From UBA4738 sp002413305 (GTDB lineage: Bacteria > Actinomycetota > UBA4738): a stretch of 64,000 nucleotides of DNA. The stretch's first letter is position 1. Each line of letters starts with the position of its first letter. Below, piece after piece: positions 57,670 to 64,000 of the stretch. Location of the stretch: NCBI GenBank assembly GCA_036847185.1, contig DAIUAM010000007.1, forward strand, positions 25,418 through 89,417, in the 5' to 3' direction. The translations under genes were made by a program, and so were the position numbers. The notes under the pieces were generated by a model, which saw only the letters and a program-made list of their open reading frames with translations, was not told the DNA's origin and searched no databases.

Positions 57670-58671
57670 TCACGCCGTCACCGTACCGCTGGTCCATCCC
57701 TCCCACCAAACCAGCCGGTCGGGGCGGAGCCGGATCAACACCTGGGGGTCGGCTTGGGGCCCGGCCACCGCTTCGATCGCCCGATCCAGTGCGGCCCGTC
57801 CCCGTTCGACCTGTCTCGGGTCGAAGACCTCGGCGGTCCCCTGGAAGAGCATGCCGGCCATGTCGGCCGCCCGCCAGGCCGAGGCGTGATCGGCGGTGAG
57901 GGCGGCTGGGGGGCGTTCTCCCACATGGGCGGCCCGCAGCAGCCGCTCCGGCACGACGACGTGGTAGGCGCCCTGCGATTCGACCCGGCGCCATCGCGCG
58001 GGCAGGACCGTGAGTTCGTTCCGTTCCCCGGCGAGGCCCAGGCCTCCCTCGCCCGCTTCACCGACCGCCTCGCGCACCCGCGCCGGGATCCGGCCGTCGA
58101 GCGGGGCCGCCCGGTGCAGCGCGGCGAACGCCGGACGCGAACCGGGGCGGCGGGGCCGGGCCGGCCACTCGCCCCACGGTGCTTCACCACCGTCGGGATC
58201 CACCACCAGGCCTCCCACGAGCCGCAGCGAGGCGAACACCCGGCCCGGAGGGGACCAGGCGAACGGCATCTTGCTCGCGTCGACCGCGTATCCGGCGAAG
58301 AACCGTGCATTGCGAAACGTGAACCGGGTGGCGGCCGAGACCAGGCGCGGGCCGGCCACCGCCGCCGCGGGCCAGGACAGCGGGTCGAGGGCGTCGTACG
58401 TTCGGGCCACCCCCCGGAAGGCGACGGCCCGGTCGCCGGTTCGAACCAGCCCCGCGACCAGCGGGTTCCTCCGCCACGCCCTCGCCTTGACCGACGTCCG
58501 GGCGGTGGTCACCCAGAGCCGGCCCCCATCTAGCGCGTAGACCATCGGCGTGAGGTGGATCCGGCCGCCGTGGAGAACGGCCAGGTAGCAGAGCGCGCCC
58601 CCCTCGAACGTGTCTCGGGCCGAACGCGGCAGGCGCGTCCGCCCGACCGGCAGCATCGAGCCGGTCGTCAC
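57670..58671 (-). CDS. Pyridoxamine-5'-phosphate-oxidase-like split-barrel protein
   Basis: This 333 aa protein has an N-terminal split-barrel half (~residues 10-150): CYLAVLHGGRIHLTPMVYAL, LWVTTARTSVKARAWRRNPL and VAFRGVART, the FMN-binding pattern of PPOX/F420 oxidoreductase-like proteins. A second barrel-like half (~210-330) contains HASAWRAADMAGMLFQGTAE and VLIRLRPDRLVWWEGW. A two-barrel arrangement is longer than usual single-domain members (~140 aa). GTG 58671 overlaps the protease stop (GTGA); ATG 58656 is the alternative. A flavin or F420 redox role is likely; the substrate is unknown. Confidence 0.72.
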   Translation of the reverse strand: MTTGSMLPVGRTRLPRSARDTFEGGALCYLAVLHGGRIHLTPMVYALDGGRLWVTTARTSVKARAWRRNPLVAGLVRTGDRAVAFRGVARTYDALDPLSWPAAAVAGPRLVSAATRFTFRNARFFAGYAVDASKMPFAWSPPGRVFASLRLVGGLVVDPDGGEAPWGEWPARPRRPGSRPAFAALHRAAPLDGRIPARVREAVGEAGEGGLGLAGERNELTVLPARWRRVESQGAYHVVVPERLLRAAHVGERPPAALTADHASAWRAADMAGMLFQGTAEVFDPRQVERGRAALDRAIEAVAGPQADPQVLIRLRPDRLVWWEGWTSGTVTA

Positions 58672-59345
58672 GGCGAGCCGGGGCGTGCGCGGGGGGCGGC
58701 CCAGGCCACTCCAGACCGCGACGCACGGCCGGCAGCGGCGCCGCCCGGCGGGCGGGCCAGCATCAACGTGGTCCACACTGAGTGGCACAGGAGGCTGGCC
58801 AGTACGCCGTGCGTCCACAGCGCCAAACCGCCCCACACGGCACCCGAGACGATCGCGCCGGCCAGGATCGGCAGGCTCTCGCTCGCCGTGTTGGCGATCA
58901 CGTAGGCCCCCCACGTGATGGCCGCAGCCACCACCCACCCCGCGGCGGAGGACAGCCGCTCCTGGAACAATCCCCGCCAGAACAGCTCCTCCCCGGGGGC
59001 GATGACGGCCGCGGCCAGGACCAGGGCCACCGGCAGCGCGAGACCTTTCCGCTGGTCGTAGATCTCGGCCACGTGGCGGTCGAACACCGGCCATCGCCGC
59101 ACGACCAGCACGAACGCCACGGTGACGCCGTAGAGGGCCAGCCCGGAGGCGATGCCCCACAAGACCGCCCAGGGCACCGCCAGTCGCGGCGACAGCGCCA
59201 GACGGCCGGTGGCCAGCGCCGCCAGCCCGGCTCCCCCGCTGGCGATCCCCATCGCCACCCACACGCTCAGCCTCCGGGCGGCGACCAGCCGCCATGCGGC
59301 GAGGACGGTGACACCCCCCACGGCCATGATGGTGAGCGTCAGCAT
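58668..59345 (-). CDS. CPBP-family intramembrane metalloprotease
   Basis: This 225 aa protein has about six or seven TM helices. The glutamyl-protease motif AAAVIAPGEELFWRGLFQERL (EExxxR) is at ~110-130, and a His in ASLLCHSVWTTLML lies in a later helix (~190-203), as in the CAAX-processing/bacteriocin-self-immunity family (ABI). Members cleave within membranes or confer immunity; no peptide substrate is encoded nearby. The stop overlaps the PPOX-like GTG, so the two are co-translated. The C-terminal ~25 residues are basic and disordered. ATG 59345 is used. Confidence 0.85.
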   Translation of the reverse strand: MLTLTIMAVGGVTVLAAWRLVAARRLSVWVAMGIASGGAGLAALATGRLALSPRLAVPWAVLWGIASGLALYGVTVAFVLVVRRWPVFDRHVAEIYDQRKGLALPVALVLAAAVIAPGEELFWRGLFQERLSSAAGWVVAAAITWGAYVIANTASESLPILAGAIVSGAVWGGLALWTHGVLASLLCHSVWTTLMLARPPGGAAAGRASRSGVAWAAPRARPGSP

Positions 59346-59385
59346 GGAGCCGGCCCTCCGACGGCGCGCGGTCTTCTTCCCCCGG

Positions 59386-60153
59386 TCACGGCAGGAATCG
59401 GACCTTCGCCGCGATCTCCGCCGCGAACGCCGTGATCACCGCGAGGTAGAAGAACCCCGTGGCCGATTGCACGGCCTGGGGACGGGTGCCTCGAAGCGTC
59501 AGCCGGATCATGACGGCGATCAGCCCGGTGCAGGCCACCATCCCGATCGCGATCAGCGTGGAGCTGCCTGCCAGCGTGAGCAGGGGGTTCAGCGAGTTCG
59601 ACGCGGCCTGGCCGGCTCCGCCCGAATGGAACCCGCCGGCCAGCACCGCACCCAGCTCGAGCGCTACGGAGCCGATCAGGGCCCAGGCCATGCGGTTGAT
59701 GGGCCCGCGGGGGAGCTTCCGTTCGGTCAGGTACCAGTGCCCCAGCAGCAACCCATCCAGCACGGCGCCGGAGAAGGCCGCGCCCGCCAGCAACTGGAAG
59801 AACGACAGGGCGACGGATTCGTCCGACGTTCGGGCGAACGCGAACAGCACCGCCACGGCCAGCCCGACGCTCGCCAGACCGAGCACTCGCGCCGCGAGCC
59901 TCGCCTTGAGCGCCATCAGCGCCATCCAGACCAGCGTGGCGCCGGCCAGCCCGAAGGCGAGCGTGACGGCCAGGTGCCCTCCTCCAACGGCCGGGTCGAA
60001 GCCCGCCCTGCCCGATGCGCCTGCGGAGGCGGCCAACGCCAGCACCACCAGGCCGGCCAAGTAGAAGAACCCCCGCCGGACCTCGCGCCACAGCGGGGTG
60101 AGGAACAGGAAGCCCGCCCCACCGGCCGCCGTTTCGGCCATCACTAGGGCCAT
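59386..60153 (-). CDS. Seven- or eight-TM membrane protein, unknown
   Basis: This ~255 aa very hydrophobic protein has about eight TM helices (from ~residues 27, 54, 80, 107, 146, 180, 195 and 230) and few charged residues outside loops. A HWYLTERKLPRGPINRM segment (~125-141) holds a His-Trp-Tyr and a basic patch, which recalls heme- or quinone-linked proteins, but no known signature is complete. ATG 60153 is preferred (GTG 60156 directly before it is possible); the longer ORF upstream is shadow of the thioesterase. It is divergent from the thioesterase gene with ~72 bp between. Function not recognised. Confidence 0.6.
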   Translation of the reverse strand: MALVMAETAAGGAGFLFLTPLWREVRRGFFYLAGLVVLALAASAGASGRAGFDPAVGGGHLAVTLAFGLAGATLVWMALMALKARLAARVLGLASVGLAVAVLFAFARTSDESVALSFFQLLAGAAFSGAVLDGLLLGHWYLTERKLPRGPINRMAWALIGSVALELGAVLAGGFHSGGAGQAASNSLNPLLTLAGSSTLIAIGMVACTGLIAVMIRLTLRGTRPQAVQSATGFFYLAVITAFAAEIAAKVRFLP

Positions 60154-60211
60154 CACGCCCGCCGGGCCTTTCACGGGCCCGCCACCGGTTGAGGGTTCGC
60201 GGTCACGCGGA

Positions 60212-60217
60212 TAGCGT
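60212..60217 (+). promoter_or_regulatory. Putative -10 box for thioesterase gene
   Basis: TAGCGT ends 8 nt before ATG 60226 and no ribosome site is visible, matching the leaderless pattern seen at other genes here. Confidence 0.35.
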
Positions 60218-60225
60218 ATCGGCCG

Positions 60226-60633
60226 ATGCTTCACGCAGACGCGAGCGACCTGGTCGGGGTCGAAGCCAGCCTGGGGGTGACGGTCACCGCCGACATGACC
60301 GCCCCGGCCATGGGATCGGGGGACGTCCCGGTGCTGGCCACGCCGATCGTGATCGCCCTGATCGAGCGCGCCGCCGTGAAAGCGGTGCAACCCCGGCTCG
60401 ATCCGGCGCTGACCACGATCGGGGTCTCGGTCGAGGTGAACCACGTCGGCGCCACCCCGGTCGGGGCCCGCGTCCGAGCTCGCGCCCAGGTGGATTACGT
60501 GGAGAACCGGCGGCTCACGTTCGTCGTGCATGTCTTCGACAAGGCGGGCGAGGTCGCCGAGGGAACCCACGTCCGCATGATCGTGGACCGTGAGCGGTTC
60601 CTGGCGTCGGCCGCCAAGCGCCACGGGCGCTAG
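60226..60633 (+). CDS. FlK-like hotdog thioesterase
   Basis: This 135 aa hotdog-fold protein has VTADMTAPAMGSGDVPVLATP (~20-40), the long helix IVIALIERAAVKAVQP (~41-56), and LTTIGVSVEVNHVGATPVGARV (~62-83) with the catalytic-type His. This is the FlK (fluoroacetyl-CoA thioesterase) family pattern of Thr/Glu/His. Most members hydrolyse unknown acyl-CoAs and are not linked to fluoroacetate. It is convergent with a ThDP enzyme of the acetolactate-synthase/2-hydroxyacyl-CoA-lyase type, so a shared acyl-CoA route is possible but speculative. The transcript is probably leaderless. Confidence 0.8.
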   Translation: MLHADASDLVGVEASLGVTVTADMTAPAMGSGDVPVLATPIVIALIERAAVKAVQPRLDPALTTIGVSVEVNHVGATPVGARVRARAQVDYVENRRLTFVVHVFDKAGEVAEGTHVRMIVDRERFLASAAKRHGR

Positions 60634-60646
60634 GGAGCCGACGCGT

Positions 60647-62281
60647 TCAACCCAGGTACGAGGTTCGCCGCATCAGGGTCGGATCCACCAGCACGTTCAG
60701 GCACGCAGCGACGCCGCTGTCGAACGCGCGCTGCAGGGCTGGCCGGATCTGATCCGGTTCGGTCACCAGCTCGCCGTACCCACCGAGCCCTTCGACCATC
60801 TTGTGGTAGGTAGCCTGGGGGTTGAGCTCGGAAGCCGGCGCGTTGCCGGCGCCGTACATCGCCTCCTGGGCAACCTTGATCTGTCCCCACGCCCCGTCGT
60901 TCCCGATGATGCCGACGAACGGGATGTTCTGCCGCAGGGCGCTTTCGTATTCCATAGCGTTCAGGCCGAACGACCCATCGCCGTAGACGATCGCAACCTG
61001 CTTGTCCGGCTTGGCCAGCTTGGCGGCGATGGCGAACCCCGGCCCGACCCCCAGGGTGCCCAACGGGCCGGGGTCGAGCCAATGGCCCGGCTGGCGGGCA
61101 GTGACGATCGAAGCAGTGATGCCGACGATGTCGCCGCCGTCCCCGACCACGATGGCGTCGGGGTCCAGGAAGTCCCGGACCTCCCTGGCGAAGCGCTGCG
61201 GGTGGATCGGCACCGCGTCGGACTCCATCCCCGCCCTCGCGGCGTCGTTCTTCGCCCGTTCCTCCTGGCGGACCTCCTCGGTCCAGGCTGGCTCGTCGGC
61301 GGTGCCCGCCCCGGCGTCGACGAGCTGCTCGATCACCCGACCTGGGTCTCCGATGATCCCAACGTCCACCGGACGGTTTCGACCGACGTGCACCCCATCC
61401 ACGTCGACCTGGATGACCTTCGCCTCCGGCGCGAACCCCCGCGTGCCGAATCCCAGCCGGAAGTCCCAATCGACACCCAGAGCGAGCACCACGTCGGCCT
61501 TTCCCAGCGCGTACTTCCGGGCGGCGGAGAAGAAATATGGGTCGTCGGGAGGGAGGCAGCCGCGGCCGAGCGAGTTCAGGAACACCGGGGCCTTCAGCGC
61601 GTGGGCCAGCTGGGCCAGCGCCTCGTGCGCGTTCGACCAGCGGACCCCGGCCCCGGCGAACACGATGGGGCACTCCGCGTCTCGTAGCAGCTTCACCGCT
61701 TCCATCACCAGGTCCGGATCGCCGAAGGGCTTCGCCTCGGACCGGTAGCGCTCGGGGAGCGGTTCGTTCGGCGCCGGCATGAACTGGACGTCCAGCGGGA
61801 AGTCGAGGAACGTCGGCCCGAACCGGCCCGACAGGGCGTAGCGGAAGGCGGTGCTCACCATCGGAGCCACCCGGCGCACGTCGTAGCACGTCTTCGCCCA
61901 CTTCGTGATCGAGGAGACCAACGTGACGTGATCCATCTCCTGGAGGGAGCCCATCTCGAACTCCACGATGGGGTTCTTGCCGGACAGCACCAGGACGGGA
62001 GAGTTCGCGTAGAAGGCGTTGGCGATGCCGGTCACCGCGTCGGTCACGCCGGGACCGGCGGTCACGGCCGCCACGCCGGGCCGCAGGGTAACCCGGGCCC
62101 ACCCGTCGGCGGCGTGGGCGGCGGCCTGTTCGTGCCGGAAGTCGACGATGCGGATGCCCTCGTCGAGGCACCCGTCGTAGATCGGCGCGATATGGCCGCC
62201 CGACAGCGTGAACAGGTTCTTCACGCCCTCGTTCGCCAGGACCTTCGCGATGACGTGCCCGCCGTGCCTCGGCTTGTCCAT
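60647..62281 (-). CDS. ThDP-dependent enzyme (acetolactate synthase/2-hydroxyacyl-CoA lyase-like)
   Basis: This 544 aa enzyme has three domains. PYR (~5-170) contains LFTLSGGHIAPIYDG and catalytic Glu in VDFRHEQAAAHAADGWARVT. The central domain is ~190-330. PP (~360-540) contains VVGDGGDIVGI and the ThDP motif VYGDGSFGLNAMEYESALRQ...NDGAWG. LSGGHIxPIYDGCxxxGIxIVDFRHEQAAxHAADGxAR matches acetolactate synthase-like proteins that include 2-hydroxyacyl-CoA lyases and oxalyl-CoA decarboxylases. No small regulatory subunit gene is near, which argues against branched-chain synthesis. ATG 62281 has GGGAGG six bases upstream; in-frame ATG 62293 includes that site. Confidence 0.83.
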   Translation of the reverse strand: MDKPRHGGHVIAKVLANEGVKNLFTLSGGHIAPIYDGCLDEGIRIVDFRHEQAAAHAADGWARVTLRPGVAAVTAGPGVTDAVTGIANAFYANSPVLVLSGKNPIVEFEMGSLQEMDHVTLVSSITKWAKTCYDVRRVAPMVSTAFRYALSGRFGPTFLDFPLDVQFMPAPNEPLPERYRSEAKPFGDPDLVMEAVKLLRDAECPIVFAGAGVRWSNAHEALAQLAHALKAPVFLNSLGRGCLPPDDPYFFSAARKYALGKADVVLALGVDWDFRLGFGTRGFAPEAKVIQVDVDGVHVGRNRPVDVGIIGDPGRVIEQLVDAGAGTADEPAWTEEVRQEERAKNDAARAGMESDAVPIHPQRFAREVRDFLDPDAIVVGDGGDIVGITASIVTARQPGHWLDPGPLGTLGVGPGFAIAAKLAKPDKQVAIVYGDGSFGLNAMEYESALRQNIPFVGIIGNDGAWGQIKVAQEAMYGAGNAPASELNPQATYHKMVEGLGGYGELVTEPDQIRPALQRAFDSGVAACLNVLVDPTLMRRTSYLG

Positions 62282-62336
62282 GGAGCCTCCCATCGTAGCG
62301 GCGTCGCTTTCGGGCCGTGTTCCGAACGGGACCCGG

Positions 62337-62342
62337 TACCCT
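62337..62342 (+). promoter_or_regulatory. Putative -10 box for methyltransferase gene
   Basis: TACCCT ends 8 nt before ATG 62351, with no ribosome site between; it lies in the 69-bp divergent region shared with the ThDP enzyme gene. Confidence 0.4.
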
Positions 62343-62350
62343 GTCTACCC

Positions 62351-63241
62351 ATGCCGCTGTTCCATCGCAAACCCGGTCCTTCTGCGCTGCGCCGCGCCGC
62401 GCCGGTTCGCGCCACGAGCCACGCGAGCACGCCCCAGGACGACTGGCGAACCTACGACCGGTCCGCCGAGCTCTACGCCGCCTCGATGGAACCGGTGACG
62501 AAGCCCGCCGCCGCGAAGGCCGTGCAGCTGCTGCAGCTTCGGCCGGACGCGACGGTCCTGGACATCGGCACCGGGACGGGCGTCGCCGCGCGCGAGGCGG
62601 CGAATGCGATCGGAGCGGGCGCCCTGGTGGTCGGCGTGGACCCGTCCGTCCCGATGGTTGCCGCCGCTGCCCACGCGGCAGATGGCCCCGCGTACGCGGC
62701 CGCGACCTCGATCGACCTCCCCTTCCGCGGCGGCACGTTCGATGCGACCGTGGCCTGCTTCGTGGTGGCGCACTTCACGGACTACCGGACGGCGCTGTCC
62801 GAGGTCCTCCGGGTGATGAAGCCCGGCGCGCGCCTGGCGGTGACCGCGTGGGCGCCGAGCGAGGACATCGACGAGTTCAAACGGGCGTGGCGGGAGGTGG
62901 CTGAGGAGTTCGCGGAGCGCGAGATGCTGGCCGACGCCCAGGCTCGGGCGGTCCCCTGGGAGGAGCGGTTCGCCGATCAAGCCAAGCTGAAGGAGAGCCT
63001 GCACGAGGCAGGACTCCGGGACATCTGGATCGAGCGGATGGACTACCGGGTCGAACAGTCCGCCGAGGATTACCTGTCGGGGCGGGAGACCAGCGCGGCC
63101 GGTCGGTTCCTGCGGGACATGCTGGGCGAGGAGTTCTGGGAGACGTTCCGAACGCGGATTCGAACCGTTTTCGCCGAGCGCTTCCCCGCCCGCTTCAACG
63201 ACTTCCATCAGGTGCTCGTGGCGGTCGGCCACAAGCCGTAA
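62351..63241 (+). CDS. Class I SAM-dependent methyltransferase
   Basis: This 296 aa methyltransferase has a basic ~35-residue N-terminus, then WRTYDRSAELYAASMEPVT. Motif I is in VLDIGTGTGVAAREAANAIG (~73-92), the acidic residue in VVGVDPSVPMVAAA, and motifs II/III in FDATVACFVVAHFTDYRTAL and VLRVMKPGARLAVTAW. The C-terminal ~120 residues form a helical cap (FLRDMLGEEFWETFRTRI) that should set substrate choice. It resembles UbiE/COQ5-like and mycolic-acid-type methyltransferases, but no specific substrate is recognised. ATG 62351 is chosen; the frame upstream is a shadow of the ThDP gene. Confidence 0.82.
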   Translation: MPLFHRKPGPSALRRAAPVRATSHASTPQDDWRTYDRSAELYAASMEPVTKPAAAKAVQLLQLRPDATVLDIGTGTGVAAREAANAIGAGALVVGVDPSVPMVAAAAHAADGPAYAAATSIDLPFRGGTFDATVACFVVAHFTDYRTALSEVLRVMKPGARLAVTAWAPSEDIDEFKRAWREVAEEFAEREMLADAQARAVPWEERFADQAKLKESLHEAGLRDIWIERMDYRVEQSAEDYLSGRETSAAGRFLRDMLGEEFWETFRTRIRTVFAERFPARFNDFHQVLVAVGHKP

Positions 63242-63417
63242 GGCCCGGCGCCGAGCTCCTTCCGGGTGGATCGTTCGGACCCTGTCCGGGAGGCGGGTTA
63301 TGTCCGCGGGATCAAACCGCAGACCGCAGCACTGCCGACGGAGAGCTCCCCGTTCCTCGCGTTTTCGTGCTCAGAGCCACGTCCCCCGATATGCACCCCG
63401 CGCGCTTCGAACCAGAA

Positions 63418-63454
63418 ATCGGAGGCCCGCTTTCGGCTGCAGCGGGCCTCCGAT
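63418..63454 (-). terminator. Strong hairpin downstream of the secreted-protein gene
   Basis: ATCGGAGGCCCGCT (63418-63431) and AGCGGGCCTCCGAT (63441-63454) are exact inverted copies (14 bp) around a 9-nt loop, 18 bp past the minus-strand stop. On the minus strand the stem is followed by TTTCTGG, a weak T-tract. This is the main feature in the 230-bp gap 63242-63471. Confidence 0.65.
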
Positions 63455-63471
63455 TCGAACCGTGATCAGGA

Positions 63472-64000
63472 CTACGGGCTACAAACGGTGGCGATATCGC
63501 CGCCATTGCCTGTTGCCGCGTTGGTCCACCTGCTCGCGCACGCCGCGCTGTTGTTCGTCGTGTACTTGAAGTAGAAGTCGAGCGTGTTTCCGTTGGTGGC
63601 ACCTGACCCGAACGCCGCAGTGATGAACCCTGCGGTACCGCCCGTGCCATCCCACCCCGCCGCGCCTGTGGCGGAGTACGTGCCGCTCACAACTTTGATG
63701 ATCTCGGAGCCGTTGAACGCACCAGACACGTTCGCAGAGACGATGTTGCTCGTACCCGCCTGACACGACTCTGGGCTCGGTCCCTGAATCGTGACGAAGT
63801 GCCCCTTATTGAAGTTCTCCACCAATCGGTAGGAACCATCGGTGTTCTGGTCCGTGTAGACCGTGAATACGCGGGTGTACGTGTCGTTCGCCCAGTCGGG
63901 CCCGCACGTCGAAGAATCACCCGATGTCTGACCGGTGAACGTGTACTCATAGGGTCCACGGACGTGGTGTGCGAACCACCTGAAGGTCCTTGAACGAAGA
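63472..64000 (-). CDS. Secreted beta-rich protein, C-terminal part, unknown
   Basis: The frame is open from the stop at 63472-63474 through base 64000 without interruption, so the N-terminus lies outside the window. About 175 residues are visible. The part near the window edge has WFAHHVRGPYEYTFTG and DTYTRVFTVYTDQNTDGSYR; the rest is rich in Gly, Thr, Ser and Asn, with SGTYSATGAAGWDGTGG and FYFKYTTNNSAACASRW. Four Cys (STCGPDW, PESCQAG, AACASRW, ATVCSP at the end) probably form disulfides. Composition suggests an extracytoplasmic protein. Codons are less GC-biased than neighbours. I recognise no family. The hairpin at 63418-63454 ends the transcript. Confidence 0.6.
   Translation of the reverse strand, partial: LRSRTFRWFAHHVRGPYEYTFTGQTSGDSSTCGPDWANDTYTRVFTVYTDQNTDGSYRLVENFNKGHFVTIQGPSPESCQAGTSNIVSANVSGAFNGSEIIKVVSGTYSATGAAGWDGTGGTAGFITAAFGSGATNGNTLDFYFKYTTNNSAACASRWTNAATGNGGDIATVCSP

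Noticed and set aside
58672..59295. N-terminal extension of the PPOX-like ORF
   Set aside because: Overlaps the CPBP protease completely and is Arg/Gly-rich without motifs.
63410..63470. tRNA-like string with TTCGAACC boxes and hairpin
   Set aside because: Neither strand gives a T-arm, anticodon arm and acceptor stem that pair; the sequence is better explained as a terminator hairpin.
1..64000. CRISPR arrays, insertion sequences, prophage or integrase genes
   Set aside because: No spaced direct repeats, terminal inverted repeats around an ORF, or transposase/integrase motifs were seen on either strand.

Overview
The window is a compact, strongly GC-rich bacterial chromosome segment. Genes are densely packed on both strands, with many ATGA/GTGA stop-start overlaps and frequent GTG or TTG starts. 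Several genes seem to be leaderless, with a TANNNT-like box 6-9 nt before the start codon. There are three ECF sigma/anti-sigma style modules, an F420-type LLM oxidoreductase, IpdAB-like CoA-transferase subunits, MMPL and Mrp proteins, and a class III cyclase fused to a STAND-type ATPase. Together these point to an uncultivated Actinomycetota or a close high-GC relative; a Chloroflexota or Dormibacterota host is not excluded. I found no rRNA, tRNA, CRISPR array, transposase or prophage gene. No stretch over 300 bases lacks a gene; the longest gap is 63242-63471, which holds a strong hairpin.

Layout. 1-5332: two tandem YfhO-like polytopic membrane proteins and a third multi-TM protein, probably for surface glycan assembly, with visibly lower GC than the rest. 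5488-6474: a coiled-coil methyltransferase. 6502-8430 and 19204-20646: a VWA protein and a MoxR/Mg-chelatase-I-like AAA+ ATPase, normally neighbours but here about 11 kb apart. 8483-12154: a cyclase-ATPase-TPR protein fused to a complete extracellular-type solute-binding domain. 12727-14919: an MMPL exporter. 14936-19077: a sulfur-trafficking island. It has a CstR-like persulfide-type repressor with a clear operator, then DsrE, TusA, a sulfide:quinone-oxidoreductase-like flavoprotein, TusA, DsrE and a tandem-duplicated membrane protein.

20696-25465: a Cys-rich secreted protein, an ECF sigma factor with a membrane partner, a creatininase-family amidohydrolase behind a perfect palindrome, and a UbiA-like/UbiE-like pair. 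25653-31657: a catabolic operon (P5C-type aldehyde dehydrogenase, class III aminotransferase, CoA-transferase A and B, second class III aminotransferase). 32080-35390: a zinc alcohol dehydrogenase, a PHP phosphoesterase and an anchored secreted protein. 35427-38963: an acyl-CoA dehydrogenase, alanine-glyoxylate-type aminotransferase and FMN hydroxyacid oxidase operon, two of whose members could turn glycolate into glycine. 39064-43131: a DMT exporter, an orphan NarL-type regulator, GpsA-like and GlpX enzymes, and a SemiSWEET. 43128-44958: a mini winged-helix protein, an LLM oxidoreductase and a multiply broken Crp/Fnr pseudogene.

45011-49962: an esterase, a SigK/RskA-like pair and an NfeD-protease/slipin pair. 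49979-52247: a cupin, a Cys-containing HTH regulator and a divergent DUF59-Mrp iron-sulfur carrier with a His-rich tail. 52284-57176: a PQQ-type sugar dehydrogenase, a third ECF sigma/anti-sigma pair, Lgt, a PAP2 phosphatase and a LapA-like protein. 57207-63241: SRPBCC, PPOX-like, CPBP protease, an unknown membrane protein, a FlK-like thioesterase, a ThDP enzyme and a methyltransferase. 63472-64000: the C-terminal part of a secreted protein that runs off the window. Function calls rest on motif recognition in the translations; no database search was run.
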